A stretch of DNA of 64,000 nucleotides from Azospirillum lipoferum. Its GTDB lineage: Bacteria > Pseudomonadota > Alphaproteobacteria > Azospirillales > Azospirillaceae. A program made the position numbers and the translations under genes. The notes under the pieces were generated by a model. That model made no database searches. It worked only from the letters and a program-made list of their open reading frames with translations, and had not been told where the DNA came from. The stretch spans positions 186,001 to 250,000 of the forward strand of contig NZ_JALJXJ010000004.1 of assembly GCF_024170005.1 (NCBI RefSeq), in the 5' to 3' direction. Below, piece by piece: positions 47,677 to 56,310 of this stretch (position 1 is the stretch's first letter; every line of letters begins with the position of its first letter).

Positions 47677-48342
47677 TCAGCCCTTCTGCGACAGCAGCGG
47701 GAAGGCGTCCAGGACACCGGTCAGCAGGATCTGGACGCCGACGCAGAACAGCAGGAAGGCGAACAGCCGCGTCAGCACCCGGACCCGCGTCGGCCCCAGG
47801 AAGGCGACGATGCGGTCGGCAGAGCGGTAGGACAGCCAGATCAACGCTGCAATCGCCAGCGCCGCCCCCGACATGCCGATGAAGAACTCCATCAGCCCGC
47901 CGGCCCCGCGCGTCGGGCGGGTGGAACCCAGCGCGATGGCGACGGAGATGGTGCCTGGCCCGGTGGTGAAGGGGATCGTCATCGGGAAGAAGGCCGATTC
48001 GGCCAGCCGGTCGCCGTCGCCGGCCGCCTGTTCCTGCTTGCGCGCCTCGTGGCGTTCCGGCGCGGTCAGCAGCGCCCAGGCGCGTTCGGCCACGACGAAA
48101 CCGCCGGCGATCCGCAGCGCCGCCATCGACACGCCGAAGAAGTTCAGCACATAGGCCCCCGCCCACAGCGCGGTCAGCATGACGATGGCCGAATAGAGGC
48201 TGACCAGCCCGGCCAGCCGCGCCCGGTCGCGCGGACTGCTGTCCGCCGTCACCTGACTGAAGATCAGCGCCATCGCCAGCGGATTGACGATGGAGAACAA
48301 TGCTGTGAAGGCGAGCAGGAAACTGTCGAACATGGCATCCAT
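47677..48342 (-). CDS. MarC-family integral membrane protein
   Basis: 221 residues with six hydrophobic segments. [21 protein letters not shown] and [23 protein letters not shown] are the two MarC/UPF0056 signatures. Despite the name the family is not shown to give drug resistance and has no agreed function. It is convergent with paaK (11 bases) and probably independent of the operon. Confidence 0.9.
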   Translation of the reverse strand: MDAMFDSFLLAFTALFSIVNPLAMALIFSQVTADSSPRDRARLAGLVSLYSAIVMLTALWAGAYVLNFFGVSMAALRIAGGFVVAERAWALLTAPERHEARKQEQAAGDGDRLAESAFFPMTIPFTTGPGTISVAIALGSTRPTRGAGGLMEFFIGMSGAALAIAALIWLSYRSADRIVAFLGPTRVRVLTRLFAFLLFCVGVQILLTGVLDAFPLLSQKG

Positions 48343-48521
48343 GCGTTTGTCGGCCGTCCGAACAGTTAGCGGGGACGGGGCAGCACTGGCAAGGGGTGGG
48401 AAGGGGCCTGCAAAGGGAATGTCTCCATTGCCCGAAAATTCACCACCGAAAGACCCTCAGCCCGAAAATTGTGCGGCCCTCGAAAAGCACACCTGCCAGA
48501 ACGCTGTCCGATCCGTCAGTT

Positions 48522-48539
48522 CCTGTCTCGATGGACAGG
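48522..48539. promoter_or_regulatory. Palindrome upstream of sigma-54 promoter, candidate enhancer site
   Basis: CCTGTC-TCGATG-GACAGG, perfect 6-bp arms. It lies about 85 bases before the predicted transcription start, the normal place for an activator. TTTTCTTT follows, so a small terminator or attenuator hairpin is the alternative. Confidence 0.45.
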
Positions 48540-48595
48540 TTTTCTTTCCGCAATAACAATACTCTACCATTCGGAAACTCCGTACCCATCCCATT

Positions 48596-48611
48596 TGGCT
48601 CGCTTCTTGCT
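48596..48611 (+). promoter_or_regulatory. Sigma-54 (-24/-12) promoter
   Basis: TGGCTCG-CTTC-TTGCT matches TGGCACG-N4-TTGCW except for one base, with the required 10 bases between GG and GC. Transcription would start near 48622, about 32 bases ahead of the GTG start of the ATPase gene. Confidence 0.68.
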
Positions 48612-48653
48612 GTCGTCCTGCCCGAGAGACGACAACGCGAAGGGACGAACGCC

Positions 48654-49496
48654 GTGCCAGCCGCCCAGCCCGCACCGCTCACTCTGGTTCCGCCGGCCGC
48701 CGAACCGGCGCCGCGCACCATCGTCGACATCCGCAACCTGACCCTGACCTATCAGGCCGCAGACCATCCGGTCTATGCGCTGAGCGACGTCAGCCTGTCG
48801 ATATCCAAGGGCGACTTCATCTCGCTGATCGGCCCCAGCGGCTGCGGCAAGACGACCCTGATGCGTGTGGTCGCCGACCTGGAGCAGCCGACCTCCGGCG
48901 AGGTGACGGTCAACGGCATGACGCCGGAACAGGCACGGCTGAAGCGCGCCTACGGCTATGTCTTCCAGGCCCCGGCGCTCTACCCGTGGCGGACGGTGGA
49001 GCGCAACGTCATGCTGCCGCTGGAGATCATGGGGCTGCCCAAGGCCGAGCGCCAGCAGCGCGCCCGCGAGCAGTTGGAGCTGGTCGGGCTGGCGGGTTTC
49101 GAGCGCAAGTTCCCCTGGCAGCTTTCCGGCGGCATGCAGCAGCGCGTGTCCATCGCCCGCGCCCTTGCCTTCGCCCCCGACCTGCTGCTGATGGACGAGC
49201 CGTTCGGCGCGCTCGACGAAATCACCCGCGACCACCTGAACCTTCAGCTCACCCGCCTGTGGCTGAGCACCCGCAAGACCTGCATCTTCGTCACCCACTC
49301 CATCGCCGAGGCGGTATTCCTGTCCACCCGCATCGTGGTGATGAGCCCGCGCCCCGGCCGCATCCTCGACGTCATCGACTGCGACCGCGACCTGCCGCGC
49401 GAGCGCACGCTCGACATCCGCGAAAGCCCGGAGTTCCAGCGCATCGCCCACCGCGTCCGCGACGGGCTGATGGAGGGCCACAGCTATGACGACTGA
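48654..49496 (+). CDS. ABC importer ATP-binding protein (taurine/nitrate/pyrimidine type)
   Basis: 280 residues. Walker A GPSGCGKTT, Q-loop VFQAPALYPWR, signature LSGGMQQRVSIARALA and Walker B LLLMDEPFGALDE are intact. It belongs to the SsuB/TauB/ThiZ group. The start is GTG 48654 with AAGGGA 7 bases before it; the open frame back to 48396 covers the promoter and is not translated. It overlaps the first permease gene by 11 bases. Confidence 0.92.
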   Translation: MPAAQPAPLTLVPPAAEPAPRTIVDIRNLTLTYQAADHPVYALSDVSLSISKGDFISLIGPSGCGKTTLMRVVADLEQPTSGEVTVNGMTPEQARLKRAYGYVFQAPALYPWRTVERNVMLPLEIMGLPKAERQQRAREQLELVGLAGFERKFPWQLSGGMQQRVSIARALAFAPDLLLMDEPFGALDEITRDHLNLQLTRLWLSTRKTCIFVTHSIAEAVFLSTRIVVMSPRPGRILDVIDCDRDLPRERTLDIRESPEFQRIAHRVRDGLMEGHSYDD

Positions 49497-50370
49497 GGGG
49501 ACGATCAAGAAGGCTCTGCCGGTGGCGGTCATGGCGCTGGCGGTGCTGGTGCTCTGGTACGCCGGGGCGGTCTGGCTGAACGCGCCGACGGCGACCGATG
49601 CGCTGAACCGCGCCGGCCCGGGCTGGACCACCGCCGACCTGATCCGCGCCACGCTGGCGATGAAGCGCCCGATCCTGCCGACGCCGGATCAGGTGGCGCT
49701 GGACCTCTACACCTCCCTGACCGGCTATCCGGTGACCAGCATCCGCAACCTGCTCTACCACACCGGCGTCACCGCCGGAGCGGCGCTGGCCGGCTTCGGC
49801 ATGGGGGTGGTGCTGGGGGTGGCGCTGGCGGCGGGGATCGTCCAGGCGCGCACGCTGGAATCGAGCCTGCTGCCTTGGGTCATCGCCTCGCAGACCGTGC
49901 CGATCCTGGCGATCGCGCCGATGATCGTGGTGATCCTCGGCAACCTGGGTTTCACCGGCCTGCTGCCCAAGGCGATCATCGCCATGTATCTGTGCTTTTT
50001 CCCGATCACCATCGGCATGGTGAAGGGGCTGCGCTCGGCCGATCCGCTGACGCTGGACCTGATGCGAACCTACAGCGCCGGCACCGCCCAGACCTTCCGC
50101 CTGCTGCGCCTGCCGGCCTCGCTGCCCTACCTGTTCACCAGCCTGAAGATCGCGGTCGCCGCCAGCGTCGTCGGCGCCATCGTCGCCGAGCTGCCGACCG
50201 GCGGGCAGGCGGGGCTGGGCGCGCGGCTGCTGTCCGGCTCCTATTACGGCCAGACCGTGCAGATCTGGAGCGCGCTGGTCATGGCGGCGTTGCTGAGCGT
50301 CACGCTGGTCGCCGCCGTCGGCCTCGCCGAACGGGCGCTGGTGCCGGGCGGCCGGGGAGGTGCGCGATGA
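49486..50370 (+). CDS. ABC importer permease, first subunit
   Basis: 294 residues with six membrane segments and the coupling-loop signature around LRSADPLTLDLMRTYSAGTAQTFRLLRLPASLPYLFTSLKIAVAASVVGAIVAEL. It is a BPD_transp_1 member like SsuC/ThiX. ATG overlaps the ATPase gene, and its stop overlaps the second permease as ATGA. Confidence 0.92.
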   Translation: MTTEGTIKKALPVAVMALAVLVLWYAGAVWLNAPTATDALNRAGPGWTTADLIRATLAMKRPILPTPDQVALDLYTSLTGYPVTSIRNLLYHTGVTAGAALAGFGMGVVLGVALAAGIVQARTLESSLLPWVIASQTVPILAIAPMIVVILGNLGFTGLLPKAIIAMYLCFFPITIGMVKGLRSADPLTLDLMRTYSAGTAQTFRLLRLPASLPYLFTSLKIAVAASVVGAIVAELPTGGQAGLGARLLSGSYYGQTVQIWSALVMAALLSVTLVAAVGLAERALVPGGRGGAR

Positions 50371-51482
50371 ATCGTCCAAATATGGCGCCCCCCACTATGG
50401 CTCCGTGGCCGCTGGTGATGCTGGCCGCTCCCCTGCTGCCCTTCGCCACGCTCGACGGCACCGCCCTTTATCTGCCGCAGATACCGGCGGCCCTCGCACT
50501 CTTCGCGCTGAGCGTCGCGACGATTCTCGCCCGCCGCCTGCCCGGCTCCGCGTTGGGCGAGGCCCTGCTGCTGCTGGCCGGAGTCGCCGCCGCCTATGCC
50601 ACCCCGCTGGTCCTGCTGACGCAGGGCCACGCCCTCGCCCAGGCCGGCGGGCTCTGGCTCTCCGTGGCCGGTACGACGCTGCTGCTGTGGCGGGTGCTGG
50701 CCCTGCTGGCGGACGTCGCCGGCCCGGTGCGATTGGCCGGCCCGGCGCTGTTCGGGCTGGCGCTGGTCATGCTGTGGGAGATCCTGACCCGCGGCTTCCA
50801 GGTGCCGACCATCTTGCTGCCGCCACCGAGCCTCGTGCTGACCGCCTTCGCCGCCAACGCCGCCGACCTGTGGGACGATTTCCGCCAGACGGTGCTGATC
50901 TCGGTCCTGCGCGGCTATCTGATCGGCTGCGGCGCCGGCTTCCTCGTGGCGATCCTGGCCGACCGGGTGCCCTTCCTGGCGCGCGGGCTGCTGCCGCTCG
51001 GCAACCTCGCCAGCGCCGTGCCGGTGGTGGGCATCGCGCCGATCATGGTGATGTGGTTCGGCTTCGACTGGCAGTCCAAGGCCGCCGTCATCGTGGTGAT
51101 GACGTTCTTCCCCATGCTGATCAACACCCTGGCCGGCTTGCAGAGCGCGGAGCGCATCCAGCTCGACCTGATGCGGTCCTATGGGGCCGGCTATTGGCGT
51201 ACGCTGGCGATGCTGCGGCTTCCCTGCGCCTTGCCCTTTTTGTTCAACGGACTGAAGATCAACTCCACCTTGGCCCTGATCGGGGCCATCGTCGCCGAGT
51301 TCTTCGGAACGCCGGTGGTGGGGATGGGCTTCCGCATCTCCACCCAGGTCGCCCGGATGAATCTGGACGTGGTCTGGGCGACGATCGCCGTCGCCGCCCT
51401 GACCGGATCGCTGCTCTACGGTGCGCTGGCACTGGCGGAGCGGCATGTCACCGCCTGGCACCCGTCTTTCCGCAAACGCTGA
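50367..51482 (+). CDS. ABC importer permease, second subunit
   Basis: 371 residues. The C-terminal half repeats the permease fold (GLQSAERIQLDLMRSYGAGYWRTLAMLRLPCALPFLFNGLKINSTLALIGAIVAEFFG). The N-terminal ~130 residues add about four hydrophobic segments not found in the first permease. Two different permeases point to a heterodimeric channel. The start at 50367 overlaps the previous stop. Confidence 0.91.
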   Translation: MNRPNMAPPTMAPWPLVMLAAPLLPFATLDGTALYLPQIPAALALFALSVATILARRLPGSALGEALLLLAGVAAAYATPLVLLTQGHALAQAGGLWLSVAGTTLLLWRVLALLADVAGPVRLAGPALFGLALVMLWEILTRGFQVPTILLPPPSLVLTAFAANAADLWDDFRQTVLISVLRGYLIGCGAGFLVAILADRVPFLARGLLPLGNLASAVPVVGIAPIMVMWFGFDWQSKAAVIVVMTFFPMLINTLAGLQSAERIQLDLMRSYGAGYWRTLAMLRLPCALPFLFNGLKINSTLALIGAIVAEFFGTPVVGMGFRISTQVARMNLDVVWATIAVAALTGSLLYGALALAERHVTAWHPSFRKR

Positions 51483-51537
51483 CCGACTTCAAGTCCTTCA
51501 AGCCAAACCAAGCCCAGCCAGAAGAGGATCGAACGCG

Positions 51538-52554
51538 ATGAAGACCCTTGCCTCCGCCGTCCTGCTCGCCGCCACCGCGCTCACCGGCCTCGCCGGCTGG
51601 GGCGCGCCGGCCGCTGCCGCCGATCCGCTGACGCTCCAGCTGAAATGGGTCACCCAGGCCCAGTTCGCCGGCTATTACGTCGCGGCGGCCAAGGGCTTCT
51701 ACAAGGACGCCGGGCTGGACGTCACCATCAAGGCCGGCGGCCCCGATATCAACCCGACCCAGGTCATCGCCGCCGGCGGCGCCGACGTGATCGTCGACTG
51801 GATGCCGTCGGCGCTGGCCAGCCGCGAAAAGGGCGTGCCGCTGGTCAACATCGCCCAGATGTTCCAGAAGTCCGGCATGATGCTGACCTGCCGCAAGGAC
51901 GCCAACATCAAGGATCCGAAGGACTTCAAGGGCAATACGCTGGGCGTCTGGTTCTCCGGCAACGAATATCCGTTCCTGTCCTGGATGAGCAAGCTGGGCT
52001 ATTCCACCTCCGGCTCCAGCCCGGACGTGAAGGTGCTGAAGCAGGGCTTCAACGTCGACCCGCTGTTGCAGAAGCAGGCGGCCTGCATCTCCACCATGAC
52101 CTACAATGAATATTGGCAGCTGATCGAAGCCGGCATGAAGGCGGACGAGCTGACCGTCTTCAAGTATCAGGACCAGGGTGTGGCGACGCTGGAGGACGGC
52201 CTCTACGCCACGGAGAAGTCGCTGTCCGATCCGAAGATCGTCGAGAAGCTGGCGAAGTTCGTCAAGGCCTCGGCCAAGGGCTGGGAATACGCCGCCAAGA
52301 ACCAGGCGGAGGCGGTGAAGATCGTGCTGGAGAACGACACCACCGGTGCCCAGACCGAGGAACACCAGACCACCATGATGCAGGAGGTCGCCAAGCTGAT
52401 CGAGGGCGGCGCCAAGGGCACCGGCTATCTCGACCCGGCCGATTTCGACCGCACCGTCGGCATCCTGATGTCGGGCGCGTCGGCCCCGGTGATCTCCAAG
52501 AAGCCGGAAGGCGCCTACAGCCACGCGGTGTTCGACGCGGCGGCCAAGCTGTAA
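51538..52554 (+). CDS. ABC importer substrate-binding protein (NMT1/THI5-like)
   Basis: 338 residues with a signal peptide (cleavage after GAPAAAA near 27). LTLQLKWVTQAQFAGYYVAAAKGFYKDAGLDVTIKAGGPDINPTQVIAAGGADVIVDWM is the NMT1/SsuA-like fold opening. The family binds thiamine pyrimidine precursors, sulfonates, hydantoins, riboflavin and others, so the substrate stays open. No TPP riboswitch is seen upstream of the operon. The sigma-54 promoter hints at a nitrogen source. It lies 55 bases after the second permease. Confidence 0.9.
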   Translation: MKTLASAVLLAATALTGLAGWGAPAAAADPLTLQLKWVTQAQFAGYYVAAAKGFYKDAGLDVTIKAGGPDINPTQVIAAGGADVIVDWMPSALASREKGVPLVNIAQMFQKSGMMLTCRKDANIKDPKDFKGNTLGVWFSGNEYPFLSWMSKLGYSTSGSSPDVKVLKQGFNVDPLLQKQAACISTMTYNEYWQLIEAGMKADELTVFKYQDQGVATLEDGLYATEKSLSDPKIVEKLAKFVKASAKGWEYAAKNQAEAVKIVLENDTTGAQTEEHQTTMMQEVAKLIEGGAKGTGYLDPADFDRTVGILMSGASAPVISKKPEGAYSHAVFDAAAKL

Positions 52555-52567
52555 GGGGTTGGTCCTT

Positions 52568-52596
52568 GGGGGAGCGGGTGCCGTGCCCACTCCCCC
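52568..52596 (+). terminator. Hairpin after the ABC importer operon
   Basis: GGGGGAG and CTCCCCC with inner GGG/CCC pairs form a long stem 13 bases after the stop. No T run follows. Confidence 0.5.
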
Positions 52597-52638
52597 CGAA
52601 AATTCCCGAGGCAAAAAGCTTCCCGCCCGCGGAAACGC

Positions 52639-52652
52639 AGCGATATATTAGT
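52639..52652. promoter_or_regulatory. GntR operator candidate A
   Basis: AGCGATATATTAGT matches the 14-base palindrome ACTAATATATTAGT in 11 positions. It lies about 60 bases before the first GntR gene, fitting autoregulation. Confidence 0.5.
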
Positions 52653-52710
52653 GGCTGCGGCGTCATGGCACGGTCATGGCTTGACCGCCGACGACATGAG
52701 TGGGACGAGC

Positions 52711-53469
52711 ATGGATTCCAATGCGGGCGAAACGAACATGGTGGCCGTGGCCGCACCGGTGCGCCGCCGCCGCCGCCGCCCCGCCAGTGCGACCGCAAGG
52801 CCCGCCCACCGCGGCGCCACCGTGTCGGGCACCATCTACCGCGACCTGCGCGACGACATCGTCTCCCTGCGGCGCAAGCCGGGCGAGCCGGTGATTGAAA
52901 AGGAGGTGGCGGAGACCTATGGCGTCAGCCGCACCCCCGTGCGCGAGGCGATGCTGAAGCTCGCCGACGAAGGTCTGGTGGAGGTGTTCCCGCAGTCCGG
53001 CACCTTCGTCGCCCGCATCCCTATCAGCGGCCTGCCGGAAGCCATCGCCATCCGCCGCGCGCTGGAGGAGGCCACCGTGCGCTACGCCGCCGAACAGGCG
53101 AGCGGCAGCCAGGTGGCACGGCTGCGCGCCAACCTGGAACTCCAGCGCGAGATGAAAGAGGCCGGCGATTTCGACGGCTTCCATGAGGCCGACGAGGCCT
53201 TCCACGCCCTGCTGGCGGAGATCTCCGGCTATCCAGGCTTCTGGGCGGTGACCCAGCAGGTGAAGCGGCAGGTCGACCGCTACCGCCACCTGACCCTGCC
53301 GGCAGCCGGCCGGATGGACAAGGCGCTGACCGAACATGGCGCCGTCGTCGAGGCCGTCGCTGCCCATGATCCCGACCGCGCCGTCGCCGAACTGCGCCAC
53401 CACCTGACCGACCTGCAACTGGGCATCGCCGACGTCCGGCGCAGCTATCCGCAATATTTCACGGAATGA
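52711..53469 (+). CDS. GntR/FadR-family transcriptional regulator (copy 1)
   Basis: 252 residues. The winged helix is IYRDLRDDIVSLRRKPGEPVIEKEVAETYGVSRTPVREAMLKLADEGLVEVFPQSGTFVARI; the FCD effector domain (about 110-245) keeps the metal-binding Asp/His pattern (FHEADEAFHALL, EHGAVVEAVAAHD). It is strongly similar along its whole length to the GntR gene at 56311. I chose ATG 52711 because its N-terminus then matches the length of that paralogue; 52696 is possible. Its operator-like site A is just upstream. It probably controls the uronate genes. Confidence 0.9.
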   Translation: MDSNAGETNMVAVAAPVRRRRRRPASATARPAHRGATVSGTIYRDLRDDIVSLRRKPGEPVIEKEVAETYGVSRTPVREAMLKLADEGLVEVFPQSGTFVARIPISGLPEAIAIRRALEEATVRYAAEQASGSQVARLRANLELQREMKEAGDFDGFHEADEAFHALLAEISGYPGFWAVTQQVKRQVDRYRHLTLPAAGRMDKALTEHGAVVEAVAAHDPDRAVAELRHHLTDLQLGIADVRRSYPQYFTE

Positions 53470-53485
53470 GCCGGCAGGCCCGCGC

Positions 53486-53956
53486 TCACAGCTTGCGCGT
53501 CTCGTAGGCCGTGAAGCTGGCGGCGCGCGGGGCGTAGCCGCTGGCGAAATGGGCGGAGGACACGATCATGTCGGCCGTCGCCTCGTTGCAGGCCATCGGG
53601 ATGTTGTAGAGCGTCGCCAGCCGGGTCAGCGCCTTCACGTCGACATCATGCGGCTGGGCGGTCATCGGATCGACGAAGAAGACCAGCAGATCGATCCGTC
53701 CCTCCGCGATCATCGCGCCGATCTGCTGGTCGCCACCCAGCGGGCCGCTCTTCAGCGGGGTCACGTCCAGACCGGGATGGGCGTCGCGCACCTTCTGGCC
53801 GGTGGTGCCGGTCGCCCAGAAGGCATGGCCGTCCAATGCTGCGATGTTGGCGCCGATCCAGGCGATCAGGTCCGCCTTGCGGGCGTCGTGGGCGACGAGA
53901 GCGATGCGCTTGCGGGACTGCTGGCCAGATTGCTGGCCAGATTGCTGGTTGAACAT
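53486..53956 (-). CDS. mgsA: Methylglyoxal synthase
   Basis: 156 residues. The active-site pattern of MgsA is intact: [20 protein letters not shown] (phosphate loop), [41 protein letters not shown]. It turns dihydroxyacetone phosphate into methylglyoxal, easing sugar-phosphate stress. The N-terminus carries a short repeat (SGQQSGQQS) from a 12-base DNA tandem. ATG 53956 is the only sensible start; the frame open to 55045 is a shadow of kduI. It shares the intergenic region and an operator-like site with divergent kduI. Confidence 0.93.
   Translation of the reverse strand: MFNQQSGQQSGQQSRKRIALVAHDARKADLIAWIGANIAALDGHAFWATGTTGQKVRDAHPGLDVTPLKSGPLGGDQQIGAMIAEGRIDLLVFFVDPMTAQPHDVDVKALTRLATLYNIPMACNEATADMIVSSAHFASGYAPRAASFTAYETRKL
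53919..53950. repeat. 12-bp tandem repeat at the start of mgsA
   Basis: TGCTGGCCAGAT occurs at 53919 and 53931, with a partial third copy at 53943. In frame it encodes repeated Ser-Gly-Gln-Gln. Such repeats change length by slippage in steps of four residues without shifting the frame. Confidence 0.75.
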
Positions 53957-53984
53957 GACTGGACACTCCGGGCGAAGACCGTTC

Positions 53985-53998
53985 ACTAATATATTACC
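53985..53998. promoter_or_regulatory. GntR operator candidate B (mgsA side)
   Basis: ACTAATATATTACC contains the perfect palindrome TAATATATTA. It lies 29 bases before the mgsA ATG, on the mgsA side of the divergent mgsA-kduI region. Confidence 0.55.
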
Positions 53999-54119
53999 TT
54001 TGAGGCCGGTGCAATGCGGCCCCCCGACCCTACTGCAATCCCCCTTCGCCCCTGCGACTTTGTCGCACCCTCCGCCGTCTGAAATGTCCGGCCCTCCATC
54101 ATTAGAGCTTGCCCGGCTT

Positions 54120-54133
54120 ACTAGTATATTAGT
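54120..54133. promoter_or_regulatory. GntR operator candidate C (kduI side)
   Basis: ACTAGTATATTAGT matches ACTAATATATTAGT in 13 of 14 bases and the symmetry extends one base further each side (TA...TA). It lies 57 bases before kduI and would overlap its -10 region. Confidence 0.62.
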
Positions 54134-54190
54134 ATGATGGCGCCAGACCCGCCGGGACGCCGGCTGCACAGAGTTAAAAGGAGCCACCCC

Positions 54191-55027
54191 ATGAAAATCT
54201 CCGTCCGGCACGCCTCCCACCCCGACGCGGTCCGCGGCTTCGACACCGAGACGCTTCGCGACCATTTCCTGGTCCCGACCCTGTTCGAGGCGGACGAGAC
54301 CGTCTTCACCTACAGCCACATCGACCGTTTCGTGGTCGGCGGCGCCATGCCGGTCGCCGGCCCGCTGAAGCTGGAGTCCTCCAAGGAGATCGGCTCGCCC
54401 AACTTCCTCGACCGGCGTGAACTGGGTGTGGTCAATGTCGGCGGCGCCGGCCGGGTGACCGTCGACGGTGCCGTCTACGAGCTGGCGCCACGCGACGCGC
54501 TCTATGTCGCGATGGGCAGCAAGGACGTCGTCTTCGAAAGCCTGGACCGCCGCGAGCCGGCCAAGTTCTACCTGAACAGCACCCCCGCCCATGCCCGCTT
54601 CGAGACGATGAAGATCTCGATCGGCCAGGCCAAGGCCGTGCATCTCGGCGACCCGGCCCAGTCGAACGAGCGCACCATCTACCAGATGATCCACCCGGAC
54701 GTGGTCCGCACCGCGCAGCTGGTGCTGGGCATGACGGTGCTGAAGCCGAACAACATGTGGAACACCATGCCGTGCCACACCCATGACCGGCGCTGCGAGG
54801 TGTATTTCTACTTCGACCTGCCGGAAGAGGCGCGCGTCATCCACCTGATGGGCGAGCCGGAGCAGACCCGCCACATCGTGGTCGCCAACGAACAAGCGGT
54901 GATCTCCCCGCCCTGGTCGATCCATTCCGGCGTCGGCACCCGCAACTACACCTTCATCTGGGCGATGGGCGGCGACAACCAGGACTTCACGGACATGGAC
55001 TTCGTTGCCATGGACCGCCTGCGCTGA
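54191..55027 (+). CDS. kduI: 5-keto-4-deoxyuronate isomerase
   Basis: 278 residues, exactly the length of E. coli KduI. The cupin metal ligands appear in [19 protein letters not shown] (His-x-His, Glu) and [20 protein letters not shown]. It isomerises 5-keto-4-deoxyuronate (from pectin unsaturated units) to 2,5-diketo-3-deoxygluconate. AAAGGAG precedes the ATG. kduD follows after 43 bases. Confidence 0.97.
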   Translation: MKISVRHASHPDAVRGFDTETLRDHFLVPTLFEADETVFTYSHIDRFVVGGAMPVAGPLKLESSKEIGSPNFLDRRELGVVNVGGAGRVTVDGAVYELAPRDALYVAMGSKDVVFESLDRREPAKFYLNSTPAHARFETMKISIGQAKAVHLGDPAQSNERTIYQMIHPDVVRTAQLVLGMTVLKPNNMWNTMPCHTHDRRCEVYFYFDLPEEARVIHLMGEPEQTRHIVVANEQAVISPPWSIHSGVGTRNYTFIWAMGGDNQDFTDMDFVAMDRLR

Positions 55028-55070
55028 CGCGCCACCGAGCTTCAACGAACCTTAAGAACGGAAACCGACC

Positions 55071-55829
55071 ATGAGCATTTCGTTCGACCTGACCGGCAAG
55101 GTGGCGCTGGTCACCGGCGCCAACACCGGCATCGGCCAGGGCATCGCCCTGGCGCTGGCGCAGGCCGGCGCCGACATCGCCGCCGTCGACGTGGTGTCGC
55201 TGGACGAGACCAAGGGTCTGGTCGAGGCGACCGGCCGCAAGTTCCTCGGCATCCACGCCGACCTGACCTCCATCGCCCCGGTCCAGGGGCTGGTGGAGGA
55301 GACGGTCGCCAAGCTCGATGGACTGGACATCCTCGTCAACAACGCAGGGATGATCCGCCGCGCCGATGCCGTCGACTTCAGCGAGGCCGACTGGGACGCC
55401 GTGATGAACCTCAACATCAAGACGGTGTTCTTCCTCTGCCAGGCCTTCGGCCGCTACGCCATCGGCGCGGGCCGCAAGGGCAAGATCATCAACATCGCAT
55501 CCATGCTGTCCTTCCAGGGCGGCATCCGCGTGCCGTCCTACACCGCCTCCAAGAGCGGCGTCGCCGGCATCACCAAGCTTCTGGCCTGCGAATGGGCCGG
55601 CAAGGGCATCAACGTGAATGCCATCGCGCCGGGCTATGTCGCCACCAACAACACGGCGGCTCTCCGCGCCGACGAGAACCGCAGCGCCGAGATCCTCGGC
55701 CGCATCCCGGCCGGCCGCTGGAGCGTGCCGTCCGACATCGGCGGCCCGGCGGTCTTCCTGGCCTCGGAAGCGGCCGACTACATCCACGGCACCATCCTGC
55801 CGGTCGACGGCGGCTGGCTGGCGCGCTGA
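55071..55829 (+). CDS. kduD: 2-deoxy-D-gluconate 3-dehydrogenase / DKII reductase
   Basis: 252-residue short-chain dehydrogenase. TGANTGIGQGIALALAQAGADIAAVD binds NAD(P), NNAGMIRRADAVDFSEADWDAVMNLN is the NNAG motif and SYTASKSGVAG holds the catalytic Tyr and Lys. Next to kduI it is the enzyme reducing 2,5-diketo-3-deoxygluconate to KDG. A GC hairpin follows it (55841-55870). Confidence 0.95.
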   Translation: MSISFDLTGKVALVTGANTGIGQGIALALAQAGADIAAVDVVSLDETKGLVEATGRKFLGIHADLTSIAPVQGLVEETVAKLDGLDILVNNAGMIRRADAVDFSEADWDAVMNLNIKTVFFLCQAFGRYAIGAGRKGKIINIASMLSFQGGIRVPSYTASKSGVAGITKLLACEWAGKGINVNAIAPGYVATNNTAALRADENRSAEILGRIPAGRWSVPSDIGGPAVFLASEAADYIHGTILPVDGGWLAR

Positions 55830-55840
55830 CGGGAAAACGG

Positions 55841-55870
55841 CCCTCCCCGCCCCTCACGGGCGGAGGAGGG
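55841..55870 (+). terminator. Hairpin between kduD and the cupin gene
   Basis: CCCTCCCCGCCC and GGGCGG-A-GGAGGG form a 12-bp stem with one bulge, loop CTCAC. It begins 12 bases after the kduD stop. It may reduce or end transcription between the two genes; no T run follows. Confidence 0.5.
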
Positions 55871-55898
55871 CGTTCCATTGGGGGGAGGAAACCGGACA

Positions 55899-56282
55899 AT
55901 GACCACCGCAAGGACAACCGATGTGTTCGTGACCGCGGGCGACATCCCATGGCAGGATCTGGGCGACGGCGTGCGCCGCAAGATCCTGGGCTACAACGAC
56001 ACGATGATGATGGTGCGGGTGGAGTTCGAGGCCGGCGCCATCGGCGCGCAGCATCGCCATCCCCATGTCCAGTGCGCCGTGGTGGAGAAGGGGTCCTTCG
56101 ACGTCACCATCGATGGCCGGACCAAGCGCCTGAACGCCGGCGACGGCTATATGGTGCCGTCCAACGTCCTCCATGGCGTGGTTGCGCTGGAGCCGGGCGT
56201 GCTGCTCGACATCTTCACGCCGATCCGCGAGGACTTCCTGGGCGAGCCGGTGGCCTACGCCGCAGCGGCCGACGCGAAGTAA
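55899..56282 (+). CDS. kdgF: KdgF-like cupin (unsaturated uronate ring opening)
   Basis: 127 residues, a single cupin. VRVEFEAGAIGAQHRHPHVQCAVVEKGSFDVTIDGRTKRLNAGDGYMVPSNVLHGVVALEPGVLLDIFTPIREDFL has the H-x-H-P-H-x-Q metal site and the DIFTPIREDFL end typical of KdgF. KdgF turns 4,5-unsaturated galacturonate into the linear keto-uronate used by KduI. The position right after kduID supports this. GGAGG lies 9 bases before ATG 55899. Confidence 0.82.
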   Translation: MTTARTTDVFVTAGDIPWQDLGDGVRRKILGYNDTMMMVRVEFEAGAIGAQHRHPHVQCAVVEKGSFDVTIDGRTKRLNAGDGYMVPSNVLHGVVALEPGVLLDIFTPIREDFLGEPVAYAAAADAK

Positions 56283-56310
56283 GCCCCCGGGTTCGGTTCA
56301 GACCGGCCCC

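Larger units (their letters stand above)
48343..48653. promoter_or_regulatory. Upstream region of the ABC importer with sigma-54 promoter
   Basis: 311 bases without a gene. It holds an 11-base direct repeat GCCCGAAAATT at 48430 and 48460 (exactly 30 bases apart), a palindrome at 48522-48539, and the sigma-54 promoter at 48596-48611. This layout of distant symmetric sites and a -24/-12 promoter is what an enhancer-dependent operon looks like. Confidence 0.6.

Noticed and set aside
48343..48653. TPP riboswitch before the NMT1/THI5-type importer
   Set aside because: I looked for the conserved CTGAGA and ACCTGAT-type blocks and found neither; the sigma-54 promoter explains the region better.
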